Assembly (NCBI GenBank): GCA_947303225.1
Contig: CAMYXG010000033.1
Span: 1 to 11,126 of the forward strand
Reading direction: 5' to 3'
Source of the DNA: an uncultured Caryophanales bacterium
GTDB lineage: Bacteria > Bacillota_I > Bacilli_A > RF39 > UBA660
DNA: 11,126 nucleotides
Shown: piece after piece, positions 5,830-11,126 of the stretch
Position numbering within the stretch: the stretch's first letter is position 1
How the letters are laid out: each line of letters begins with the position of its first letter
Position numbers and translations under genes: made by a program
The notes under the pieces: generated by a model
Seen by the model: only the letters and a program-made list of their open reading frames with translations
Told to the model about the DNA's origin: nothing
Database searches by the model: none

Positions 5830-6837
5830 TTATGAAGCTTGTGCAGATGATTTTGCATTATTGATTAAATTGTCCATATAGTCGTTATATGCTTTTTTTA
5901 GAGAATCATCATTCCACTTTATTTTATTGTTTTCTCTAATTTCTCTTAGTGCTACGTAATATAGTGTATTATCATTTTCTAATTTTTGATCTGTTAATTT
6001 TTCTTTAATATCTTTTTTTACTGTTTTTAATTTTGGTTTGTCTTTTTGACCAGTTTTTAAGATAATATGATATCCATATTCTGTTTTTACTGGTTCCTTT
6101 GTATAGGCATTTACTTCTAAGTTCTTTACTGCATCACTAAATTCTGTTACCATATCACTTAAATCAAAATATCCTAAATCTCCACCATTTGATGCAGTAG
6201 CATCATCTGAAGAGTATTTTTTTGCTAAATCTTCAAATTTTTTTCCTTTTTCTAATTGTTTAATAATTTTTTCTGCTTTTTTCTTAGCATTTTCTTCAGC
6301 TGTCTTTTTTTCATCATCAGTAGCATCTTTTTTAGCATCTACTGAAATTAAGATATGGCTTGCTTTTACTTGACCAGTTGTGTTTTCTTCATAATATTTT
6401 TTAATTTCATCTTCTTTAATATTTTCATTTACGTAGTCTTTTACTGCTTGTTGTCTTTTATACTCTAGGCTTAGTTTTTCTTCTAATTCTTTTTCTGAAT
6501 CCACACCAAAATATTGTTTGATAACTGAATTGTATGTGTTTTCATCACTACCATAATATGATTTTATTTGATTTATTTGATTTTCCACATATTTTTTTTC
6601 TTCGTCATCTTCTTTATATTTTTTTTCTAATATGCTGCGATCAATCATTTCAATTAAAGTAGATATGTTGTCTTCTTTTATTTTGTTGTAGTATTCTGTT
6701 GCGGTGAACTTATCGCCTTTTATTGAAATTGCTACTTTGGAACCATTTTTCACTTCTATTTCTTTGCCACATCCTGTTGTAATAAGTGATAGAACTAATA
6801 GTGCACTAATGCCTAAAAGATATTTTTTCTTTTTCAT
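5830..6837 (-). CDS. prsA: PrsA-type lipoprotein foldase (parvulin peptidyl-prolyl isomerase)
   Basis: This is an extracytoplasmic, membrane-tethered foldase that helps exported proteins fold after Sec translocation. Of 335 residues, 1-23 form a lipoprotein signal peptide: a Lys-rich start, a hydrophobic core and TTGC with Cys23 as the lipidation site. The -3 residue is Thr rather than the usual Leu. A helical N-terminal domain (about 35-150) resembles the SurA/PrsA chaperone region. The parvulin domain covers about 156-262, with KASHILI (158-164), GGDLGYF (218-224) and EYGYHIIL (253-260). A Lys/Glu-rich helical C-terminal tail follows. ATG 6837 is preceded by a perfect AGGAGGG at 6-base spacing. 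The gene is single, with its own sigma-A promoter and a shared bidirectional terminator. The symbol is by family; other parvulin lipoproteins look similar. Confidence 0.9.
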   Translation of the reverse strand: MKKKKYLLGISALLVLSLITTGCGKEIEVKNGSKVAISIKGDKFTATEYYNKIKEDNISTLIEMIDRSILEKKYKEDDEEKKYVENQINQIKSYYGSDENTYNSVIKQYFGVDSEKELEEKLSLEYKRQQAVKDYVNENIKEDEIKKYYEENTTGQVKASHILISVDAKKDATDDEKKTAEENAKKKAEKIIKQLEKGKKFEDLAKKYSSDDATASNGGDLGYFDLSDMVTEFSDAVKNLEVNAYTKEPVKTEYGYHIILKTGQKDKPKLKTVKKDIKEKLTDQKLENDNTLYYVALREIRENNKIKWNDDSLKKAYNDYMDNLINNAKSSAQAS

Positions 6838-6861
6838 TTTTTTCCCTCCTGTACATATTAA

Positions 6862-6890
6862 ATCATAACAAAAAAATAAAATTGTTGCAA
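6862..6890 (-). promoter_or_regulatory. Sigma-A promoter of prsA
   Basis: On the minus strand TTGCAA (6890-6885) is followed after exactly 17 bases by TATGAT (6867-6862), with initiation near 6855. An inverted repeat ATTGTT-N5-AACAAT (6881-6897) overlaps the -35 and could be an operator. Confidence 0.75.
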
Positions 6891-6909
6891 TAACAATGAT
6901 ATATATATG

Positions 6910-6937
6910 AACATATTTTGTTTTTTTCCATAAAATA
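6910..6937 (+). promoter_or_regulatory. Sigma-K/sigma-E-like sporulation promoter of the YjcZ-like gene
   Basis: AAC (6910-6912), 16 bases, then CATAAAATA (6929-6937) fits the mother-cell sigma-K pattern AC-N16-CATAnnnTA. CATATT (6912-6917) also resembles a sigma-E -35, but its spacing is too short. Initiation near 6944 precedes the ribosome site at 6955. Confidence 0.5.
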
Positions 6938-6968
6938 TCATGAAAGCAATTAAAAAGGAGGAATCATT

Positions 6969-7070
6969 ATGAATAATTGTGGAGCAACATCAGTTGGTAC
7001 GAATACGTCTGGTGCTATTGTCCTTGTTTTATTTATACTATTAATCATCATTTTAGGCGCTTATATTTAA
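6969..7070 (+). CDS. YjcZ-family small sporulation membrane peptide (33 aa)
   Basis: This is a 33-residue peptide opening with a short polar Gly/Thr/Asn-rich stretch (MNNCGATSVGTNTSG), then one membrane segment (AIVLVLFILLIIILGAYI). The hydrophobic helix with VLFILLIII and a final Gly-Ala-Tyr is the hallmark of the YjcZ family of small sporulation proteins found in spore-forming Bacillota. Their role is not well defined. AAGGAGG (6955-6961) lies 7 bases before ATG 6969, among the strongest ribosome sites here. The upstream promoter fits a mother-cell sigma factor, and a terminator follows at 7083, so it is a stand-alone gene divergent from prsA. The family call rests on the shape and sequence of the helix, and such short peptides allow limited certainty. 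Confidence 0.78.
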   Translation: MNNCGATSVGTNTSGAIVLVLFILLIIILGAYI

Positions 7071-7082
7071 AAAATCTAGTTC

Positions 7083-7102
7083 AAGAGGGTATACCTCTTT
7101 TT
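7083..7102 (+). terminator. Intrinsic terminator after the YjcZ-like gene
   Basis: AAGAGG (7083-7088) pairs with CCTCTT (7094-7099) across loop GTATA, with T's from 7098 to 7102 and another T-run to 7108. The next gene starts only 29 bases later. Confidence 0.75.
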
Positions 7103-7123
7103 CTTTTTGTTTATATTAATAAT

Positions 7124-7129
7124 GGTGAT
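7124..7129 (+). promoter_or_regulatory. Ribosome binding site that fixes the CmpB-family start
   Basis: GGTGAT (7124-7129) lies 7 bases before ATG 7137. It matches the GGTGAT half of the long AAGGAGGTGAT Shine-Dalgarno, also used by recX here. ATG 7122 and TTG 7107 have no such site. Confidence 0.6.
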
Positions 7130-7136
7130 TTCTTTT

Positions 7137-7628
7137 ATGTATTATGTTAATTTATATTTAATTGGATCTTTTATGGGGTTTATTCATGAGACACTTTTAA
7201 AAGTTATTTTTTTTCCTTCTTTAAGGAATGGGTTATTGCATGGTCCATGGATTCCTATCTATGGTTTTGGTTTTCTTATGATTGCTTTTAGTTATCGAAA
7301 GATTTGTTTTTGGAGAAAAAGTCAGTTATGGAAAGCATTTGTTTTGTTTTTTATATTATTTTTTTCTTTGATGATTTTAGAGGAGTTGGGTGGTATTATG
7401 ATTGAGTTGATTTTTCATCAAACTTTTTGGAGTTATTCTAAACTTCCTTTTCATATCGGACCATATATTTCTTTAGAAATATGTGTTATATGGGGAATAA
7501 TGTCTTTCTTTATAGTTTTTTATGTTATTCCTTTTTTGGAACTATTTCTAAAAAAAATACCAATTCTTTTCAGTATTAGTATTCTCTTTCTTCAAATTAT
7601 TGATTTTTTCTCTGTATTGTTATCCTAA
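7137..7628 (+). CDS. CmpB-family (ABC_trans_CmpB, DUF1113) integral membrane protein
   Basis: The protein has 163 residues and four or five hydrophobic segments. It carries the signature of the family named 'putative ABC transporter permease' (CmpB/DUF1113): an early Gly plus HE in a helix (GSFMGFIHETLLK), the central HGPWIPIYGFG motif (about 36-46), and FWSYSKLPFHIGPYISLE before a Trp-Gly helix. Despite the name, no transport function is established and no ATPase or binding protein lies nearby. ATG 7137 is chosen over ATG 7122 and TTG 7107 because of the site at 7124. TTG 7107 lies in the T-tract of the preceding terminator. No clear promoter of its own is seen, so expression may rely on read-through. 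Its last 9 bases overlap the end of the converging HIT gene. Confidence 0.8.
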   Translation: MYYVNLYLIGSFMGFIHETLLKVIFFPSLRNGLLHGPWIPIYGFGFLMIAFSYRKICFWRKSQLWKAFVLFFILFFSLMILEELGGIMIELIFHQTFWSYSKLPFHIGPYISLEICVIWGIMSFFIVFYVIPFLELFLKKIPILFSISILFLQIIDFFSVLLS

Positions 7629-8015
7629 TAATTGCTGATAAACATCCTCTAGCTCTAAAAGCTTTGACTTATCGTATTTATACTCTACATTATCATTGGG
7701 ATATCTTGGGGTTAGATGAATATGAAAATGTCTTATCTCTTGGCCTAATTCATTGTTTTCTGCAATTGTTAGACCTTCACATTTTAGTTTTTCCTTTAAT
7801 AATGGATATAGTTTATTTCTGATTACTTGAAAACTATGTGTAATTAATTCTTCTTTTATATCCATTATATTTACATAATGTTGTTTTGGTAATATTAATA
7901 GATGACCATTTGTAGATGGATTAATATTCATAATCACTTTAATCATGTCATCTTCATATATCGTTCTAGATGGAAGTTCTCCAGCTATTATTTTACAAAA
8001 AATACAATCTTTCAT
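7620..8015 (-). CDS. HIT-family nucleotide hydrolase/transferase (Hit/HinT-like)
   Basis: HIT proteins cleave or transfer nucleotidyl groups on substrates such as AMP-lysine or dinucleoside polyphosphates. This 131-residue protein has the zinc-type CIFC (4-7) at its N-terminus, INPSTNGHLLILPKQHY (31-47) as the nucleotide-binding region, and the catalytic triad loop GQEIRHFHIHLTPR (91-104) with HxHxH at 96-100. Length and order are those of Bacillus Hit. An ATG at 8033 would add six residues, but it sits on the AAGGAGG ribosome site (8024-8030) that serves ATG 8015. This is decisive for the shorter start. The preceding gene stops at 8017, one base before, so the two are translationally coupled. 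Bacillus hit lies next to prsA, and here prsA is also near (about 0.8 kb away), on the same strand. Confidence 0.9.
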   Translation of the reverse strand: MKDCIFCKIIAGELPSRTIYEDDMIKVIMNINPSTNGHLLILPKQHYVNIMDIKEELITHSFQVIRNKLYPLLKEKLKCEGLTIAENNELGQEIRHFHIHLTPRYPNDNVEYKYDKSKLLELEDVYQQLLG

Positions 8016-8016
8016 T

Positions 8017-8784
8017 TTATTTTCCTCCTTCATTTAAAAAATGATATGTAATATTGTTTTGTTTCAATAAATTTGAATTATTATCATTCAAGATGTCATT
8101 TATTATTTGATTACTTTGTTTGTTATTCATAAAATCTTCTGTTAAGTTTTCAATTTTAATTGATTCCGTTATTTCTTGTTGATTTGTAATGATTATTGTA
8201 AAACTTTTAGGAGATATTTTCTTTTCTTGATAGACTCCTATAGTTTTAATGATTTCATTTGTTATTTCTTTGCTATTCCAATCTTTGATTGTTTTTTCTG
8301 TTTCTATTTTATAAAACTTCAATTGTGATAAGTTTTCTTCTTTTATAATTCTTTCTTTTACTTTTTCTGTATATTGATCTAAAGATGATAGGATTGTTAT
8401 TTTAGATGATAGACTTGTTTTATTGGTGATTTCTTTTTCTAACTCTTTTTTTATGTGCTGTAAGAATGTTTTTCCTTGTACATAATCTTCTTGATAAGTA
8501 TCTTTTATTTTATGATTTTTGTAATATAAATAAAAAAAGTAATTTTTATTTTCTTTTGAGACAATTTTTGCTTGGAATGATGAATTATTATAATTAGGTT
8601 TGTTGATTGTTAGAGACTTTTTCATACTTGCATAATTTGTTTCTATGTAGGAATCAAATTTTTTTTGAACTTTTGGTAGAAAAATAACATGTGCTTTTTC
8701 TGATATAATTATGATACTAAAGATTATTGCAATAATGAAAAAGAAGATTCCTCGTTCTAATAGCAATTGATTTTGTTTATTCAT
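8017..8784 (-). CDS. Anchored extracytoplasmic protein of unknown function
   Basis: The protein has 255 residues with no family I recognise. A single hydrophobic segment at about 11-29 (GIFFFIIAIIFSIIIIS) after a short basic start suggests a signal-anchor, with about 225 residues outside. That part is rich in Lys, Asn, Glu and Ile and has no cysteine or obvious catalytic motif. A possible first domain is around 68-165 (alternating strands such as FQAKIVSKENKNYFFYLYYK) and a more helical part follows. The start at ATG 8784 has GGTGAT (8788-8793) just 3 bases away. Its last codons encode EGGK and form the ribosome site of the HIT gene, so the two are co-transcribed and coupled. It is divergent from the large acidic protein gene. 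A cell-envelope role is only inferred from the anchor. Confidence 0.78.
   Translation of the reverse strand: MNKQNQLLLERGIFFFIIAIIFSIIIISEKAHVIFLPKVQKKFDSYIETNYASMKKSLTINKPNYNNSSFQAKIVSKENKNYFFYLYYKNHKIKDTYQEDYVQGKTFLQHIKKELEKEITNKTSLSSKITILSSLDQYTEKVKERIIKEENLSQLKFYKIETEKTIKDWNSKEITNEIIKTIGVYQEKKISPKSFTIIITNQQEITESIKIENLTEDFMNNKQSNQIINDILNDNNSNLLKQNNITYHFLNEGGK
8024..8030 (-). promoter_or_regulatory. Ribosome binding site of the HIT gene inside the upstream gene's end
   Basis: On the minus strand AAGGAGG (8030-8024) lies 8 bases before ATG 8015 and within the final codons (Glu-Gly-Gly) of the upstream gene. It sets the HIT start and couples the two genes. Confidence 0.85.
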
Positions 8785-8799
8785 TTTATCACCATTTTT

Positions 8800-8828
8800 A
8801 TTTTATCGTATAATCTATTGAAATGCAA
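8800..8828 (-). promoter_or_regulatory. Weak candidate promoter of the 255-aa protein and HIT operon
   Basis: On the minus strand TTGCAT (8828-8823), 17 bases, then TAAAAT (8805-8800). The -35 is poor and initiation near 8793 would leave only a 9-base leader, so this is tentative. Confidence 0.3.
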
Positions 8829-8851
8829 TTTTAATTATTTTTTAAAAATAG

Positions 8852-8880
8852 TTGTTTTGGATATTTTTTTGTGATATATT
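8852..8880 (+). promoter_or_regulatory. Sigma-A promoter of the 607-aa acidic protein gene
   Basis: TTGTTT (8852-8857) is followed after 17 bases by TATATT (8875-8880), which is preceded by TG at 8872-8873 to give an extended -10. Initiation near 8887 leaves a leader of about 32 bases. Confidence 0.6.
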
Positions 8881-8918
8881 ATTTAATAGATTAAAGTAGA
8901 ATATGGGTGGTGTTTTAT

Positions 8919-10742
8919 ATGTCATTAAAAAATCAAAAGGGAATTGTTAGATATCAGGGTCGCGATGATATTGTTTGTTCTTATGGAATTCGTGATGATG
9001 GCAAACAGTTTTATTATTTGGATGTGAATAATGGAGATGCTTTTAAAAATGGTAATCGTGTAGCAACTACTGCATTGGTAGAAGCTGTTGATCCTATGGT
9101 AAAAGCTAGTAATATTGGTCTTATTGATTCGGAAGGAAAAGAGATTATTCCATTTACTAATCGTTCTATTCGTGCTGTGAATGATGATATTATTTTAGTT
9201 GAGCCTGCTACTCCAGTAACGCAAAGTGTTATTGATGCTATAGAGTTGAAAAGTGATCCGTTATCTGCAACTAAATTGGTGTCTACACCAGCTCTAATTA
9301 AAGAAAAGTTGAATGCTAAAGTTGGTTCTGATGGTAGATATTTGTTTAATGATCAGTTTTCTGAAGCTACTGTTTGTGATATCAATGGTAATAACTTGGT
9401 AAATGATGAGAGGTATAGTTTTATCGTTAGTAATGGAAAAGAGTTGTTTTTTAGTAAGAATACTGCTGATTCTGAGATTACCAATTATTCAATTTTACCA
9501 CCTGAAGTACAAAGTGATGTGACACCTACTAATGATGATCAAGTAATTGATGTTAGTGAAGTAGATGTTCCAAAGGATATTGTTGAAGATGCTTTGAATG
9601 TTGTTTCTCAAGAGGCTGAAGTAGAAAAGGTTGATGAAGAGAAAACAGAAGAAGTTCAAGTACCTGATACAGAAAAGGTTGGCGCTCCAGAAATGGATTC
9701 GAAAGTTGAAGTAGAAGCTCCTGATGAGAATGTTGTTCAAGAAGATTTAGTAAAAGATGAGAGTGCACATTTAGATTCTGATCAGCAAGAAAACGAGTCG
9801 GGTGTATCTGTAGAGGAAGATAATGTAAATGCTGAAAATGGATTTGCAATTCCAATGGTTTCTGTTGATATTCCTACTATACCAGAGACTGTATTTCCTT
9901 CTGCTATGAATAGTACAGATACTATGCCTGACATTACTGAAGACTATGTTCAGAATACTGCAGTGAAAGAAGCAGAAGAAGTTGCTGTTCCTGATACTGT
10001 TTTGGAAGACAATGTTGTCGAAGATGACAATGTAGTGGAAGAACCATCTGTAGAGGAAGAAGATGTTTTAATGAGTTCTGTTGTTCCTGATAAAATAGAG
10101 GATGCCACAGATGATTTGATTGAGGAAGAACCTGTTATGGAGAATAATGTTTCGTTTGATAAAGTGGAAGAAGTAGCTAGTCCAATTGATATTGTTGATC
10201 AAGATAATAGTGATTTTGATATAGATGATGAGATTGTTTCTGATTCTGATGATGATATTAAAATAGATTCTGTAGATGAAGTTGATGCAGATGATGATTT
10301 ATTTTCAGAAACAGTAGGGGATGTGGAATATAAGGAACCAGTAGAGTCATCTGATGATAATATTATGTCTGATGTTGCTAAATCAATGACAGCTATGATG
10401 AATCGAATTAAAGCTTTGGAGGCAGAATTATCAGAGGAACAAGCAAAGACTGGTAAATTAAGTGCTTCAAGGAGAACTTTAATTGAAAAAAATAAAATGC
10501 TTGGAAAGAAAGTAGAAATATTAACTGATAAAAATACAAGTTTAGGAGCTACTATTGCTAAAGCAAATTCTACAAATAATGTTTTAGAAAATCGAGTTCA
10601 TGAACAAAAGCGAGTTATTGATGCTCAATCTCAGGAATTACAAATGTTACGTCCATTGTTACAGTATAAAGAGAAGGTTGTTGGTATATTAGCTGATGTA
10701 CAAGCATTATTAGATGATGGAACACCTTCAAAGGTTAGATAA
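8919..10742 (+). CDS. Large acidic protein with WG-like N-terminus and C-terminal coiled coil, function unknown
   Basis: The protein has 607 residues and no recognised family. It has three parts. The N-terminal domain (1-195) is beta-rich, with two stretches like WG repeats: NIGLIDSEGKEIIPF (65-79) and ATVCDINGNNLVND (150-163). The middle (about 196-480) is a long disordered-looking acidic region made of Glu, Asp, Val and Pro, with recurring short pieces such as VPDT, VEEE and DDDI. The C-terminal 125 residues (483-607) are predicted coiled coil (IKALEAELSEEQAKTGKLSA and onward), ending in LLDDGTPSKVR. There is no signal peptide or membrane segment, so it should be cytoplasmic. ATG 8919 is chosen over GTG 8907 because GGTGGTG (8906-8912) lies 6 bases before it. 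It has its own promoter and terminator, so it is a single gene. The overall shape resembles scaffold or cytoskeleton-like proteins, but that is only an analogy. Minus-strand ORFs at 9495-9740 and 9553-9855 are shadows of the acidic repeats. Confidence 0.88.
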   Translation: MSLKNQKGIVRYQGRDDIVCSYGIRDDGKQFYYLDVNNGDAFKNGNRVATTALVEAVDPMVKASNIGLIDSEGKEIIPFTNRSIRAVNDDIILVEPATPVTQSVIDAIELKSDPLSATKLVSTPALIKEKLNAKVGSDGRYLFNDQFSEATVCDINGNNLVNDERYSFIVSNGKELFFSKNTADSEITNYSILPPEVQSDVTPTNDDQVIDVSEVDVPKDIVEDALNVVSQEAEVEKVDEEKTEEVQVPDTEKVGAPEMDSKVEVEAPDENVVQEDLVKDESAHLDSDQQENESGVSVEEDNVNAENGFAIPMVSVDIPTIPETVFPSAMNSTDTMPDITEDYVQNTAVKEAEEVAVPDTVLEDNVVEDDNVVEEPSVEEEDVLMSSVVPDKIEDATDDLIEEEPVMENNVSFDKVEEVASPIDIVDQDNSDFDIDDEIVSDSDDDIKIDSVDEVDADDDLFSETVGDVEYKEPVESSDDNIMSDVAKSMTAMMNRIKALEAELSEEQAKTGKLSASRRTLIEKNKMLGKKVEILTDKNTSLGATIAKANSTNNVLENRVHEQKRVIDAQSQELQMLRPLLQYKEKVVGILADVQALLDDGTPSKVR

Positions 10743-10748
10743 AGTATG

Positions 10749-10774
10749 GAAAACTAGCAATTGCTAGTTTTTTT
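10749..10774 (+). terminator. Intrinsic terminator after the 607-aa protein gene
   Basis: AAACTAGC (10751-10758) pairs perfectly with GCTAGTTT (10763-10770) around the loop AATT, followed by T's to 10774. It sits 6 bases after the stop codon. Confidence 0.92.
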
Positions 10775-10860
10775 CTTTGATTTTATTACTTGTTTAAAAA
10801 GGTTTGATTTGATAAAATAAGAATGTCTTTGTTACTGAATGTCCTGCCTATTCATTATTT

Positions 10861-10890
10861 TTGGAATAGAATATTGTAGTAATATATAAA
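10861..10890 (+). promoter_or_regulatory. Possible promoter of the cysteine desulfurase gene
   Basis: TTGGAA (10861-10866) with TATATA (10883-10888, 16-base spacer) or TATAAA (10885-10890, 18-base spacer). Some promoter is expected here because a strong terminator precedes. The rest of 10775-10860 shows nothing I can name. Confidence 0.4.
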
Positions 10891-10915
10891 TGTAAGAAAA
10901 ATTGGAGATGGTAAT

Positions 10916-11126
10916 GTGAATCGTGAAGATTTTCCTATGTTAATGAATGATATCATATATTTTGATAATGGAGCTACAACTTTAAAACCAAAATGTATGA
11001 TTGATGCAACAAGTGAATATTATGAAAAATATACTGCTAATGCTCATAGAGGAGACTATGATATTAGTTTAAAAGTAGATATGGCTTATGAAGGTGAAAG
11101 AGAGTCTGTTGCAAAATTTATTAATG
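10916..11126 (+). CDS. sufS: SufS-type cysteine desulfurase (N-terminal part)
   Basis: This is a PLP-dependent enzyme that takes sulfur from cysteine for Fe-S cluster assembly. Only the first 70 residues are inside the window and the gene runs off the end. The visible part opens with NREDFPML, then IIYFDNGATTLKP (the DNAATTxKP motif of class V aminotransferases, here with Gly for the first Ala), then ANAHRGDYDIS (the NxHRGxYxIS motif of the SufS/CsdA group) and AYEGERESVAKFIN. The PLP lysine and catalytic cysteine lie beyond the window. The start is GTG 10916 with GGAG (10904-10907) 8 bases ahead; the overlapping ATG 10914 is out of frame. The SufS group fits better than NifS/IscS because of NAHRG. 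Whether it leads a suf operon cannot be seen here. Confidence 0.9.
   Translation, partial: MNREDFPMLMNDIIYFDNGATTLKPKCMIDATSEYYEKYTANAHRGDYDISLKVDMAYEGERESVAKFIN

Noticed and set aside
7107..7136. TTG 7107 or ATG 7122 as start of the CmpB-family protein
   Set aside because: TTG 7107 lies in the terminator T-tract and neither has a ribosome site, while ATG 7137 has GGTGAT 7 bases upstream.
9495..9855. Two minus-strand ORFs of 81 and 100 residues
   Set aside because: They lie opposite the acidic repetitive part of the large gene, where the Glu/Asp codons GAA and GAT leave few stops on the other strand. Their compositions (Phe/Asn/Ile-rich and Leu/His/Gln-rich) are what such a shadow gives.

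Overview
The window is AT-rich chromosomal DNA (roughly 30% GC by eye) from a spore-forming, low-GC Gram-positive bacterium that reads the standard code. TGG encodes Trp and TGA is used as a stop, so it is not a Mycoplasma-type code. Shine-Dalgarno sites are strong, terminators are hairpin plus U-tract, and the protein set is of Bacilli/Erysipelotrichia type: Ffh, RecX, short omega, PrsA, CotD-, CotH- and YjcZ-like proteins, and SufS. An uncultured gut-type Bacillota lineage is my inference; nothing in the window names a species.

Layout from left to right. Complete ffh (59-1366) is followed by a small Cys/His-rich CotD-like coat protein (1456-1779) with a clear terminator. A zinc-ribbon membrane protein lies on the minus strand (1864-2259). 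Next comes a worn stretch (2384-3100) holding a small membrane-peptide ORF and two gene remnants whose readable protein is split between frames. All three apparent frameshifts go in the same direction, as if one base is missing at each. A CotH-like membrane-anchored protein (3117-4652) starts from a promoter inside that debris. rpoZ (4757-4963) follows, ending in a terminator whose loop contains the stop codon, then recX (5043-5795, TTG start, consensus sigma-A promoter).

The minus-strand prsA lipoprotein foldase (5830-6837) shares a bidirectional terminator with recX. It diverges from a 33-residue YjcZ-like sporulation peptide (6969-7070) that has a sigma-K/sigma-E-like promoter. A CmpB-family membrane protein (7137-7628) overlaps by 9 bases, tail to tail, a HIT-family hydrolase (7620-8015, minus). 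The HIT gene is translationally coupled to an unrecognised anchored extracytoplasmic protein (8017-8784, minus). Divergently, a 607-residue acidic coiled-coil protein of unknown function (8919-10742) has its own promoter and a perfect terminator. The window ends inside a SufS-type cysteine desulfurase (10916 onward).

Functionally this is housekeeping (protein targeting, transcription, recombination control, Fe-S assembly) mixed with three likely sporulation genes. I see no rRNA, tRNA, CRISPR array, transposase, phage gene or recognisable defence system. The most novel item is the 607-residue protein. The second most interesting is the frameshifted stretch at 2384-3100.
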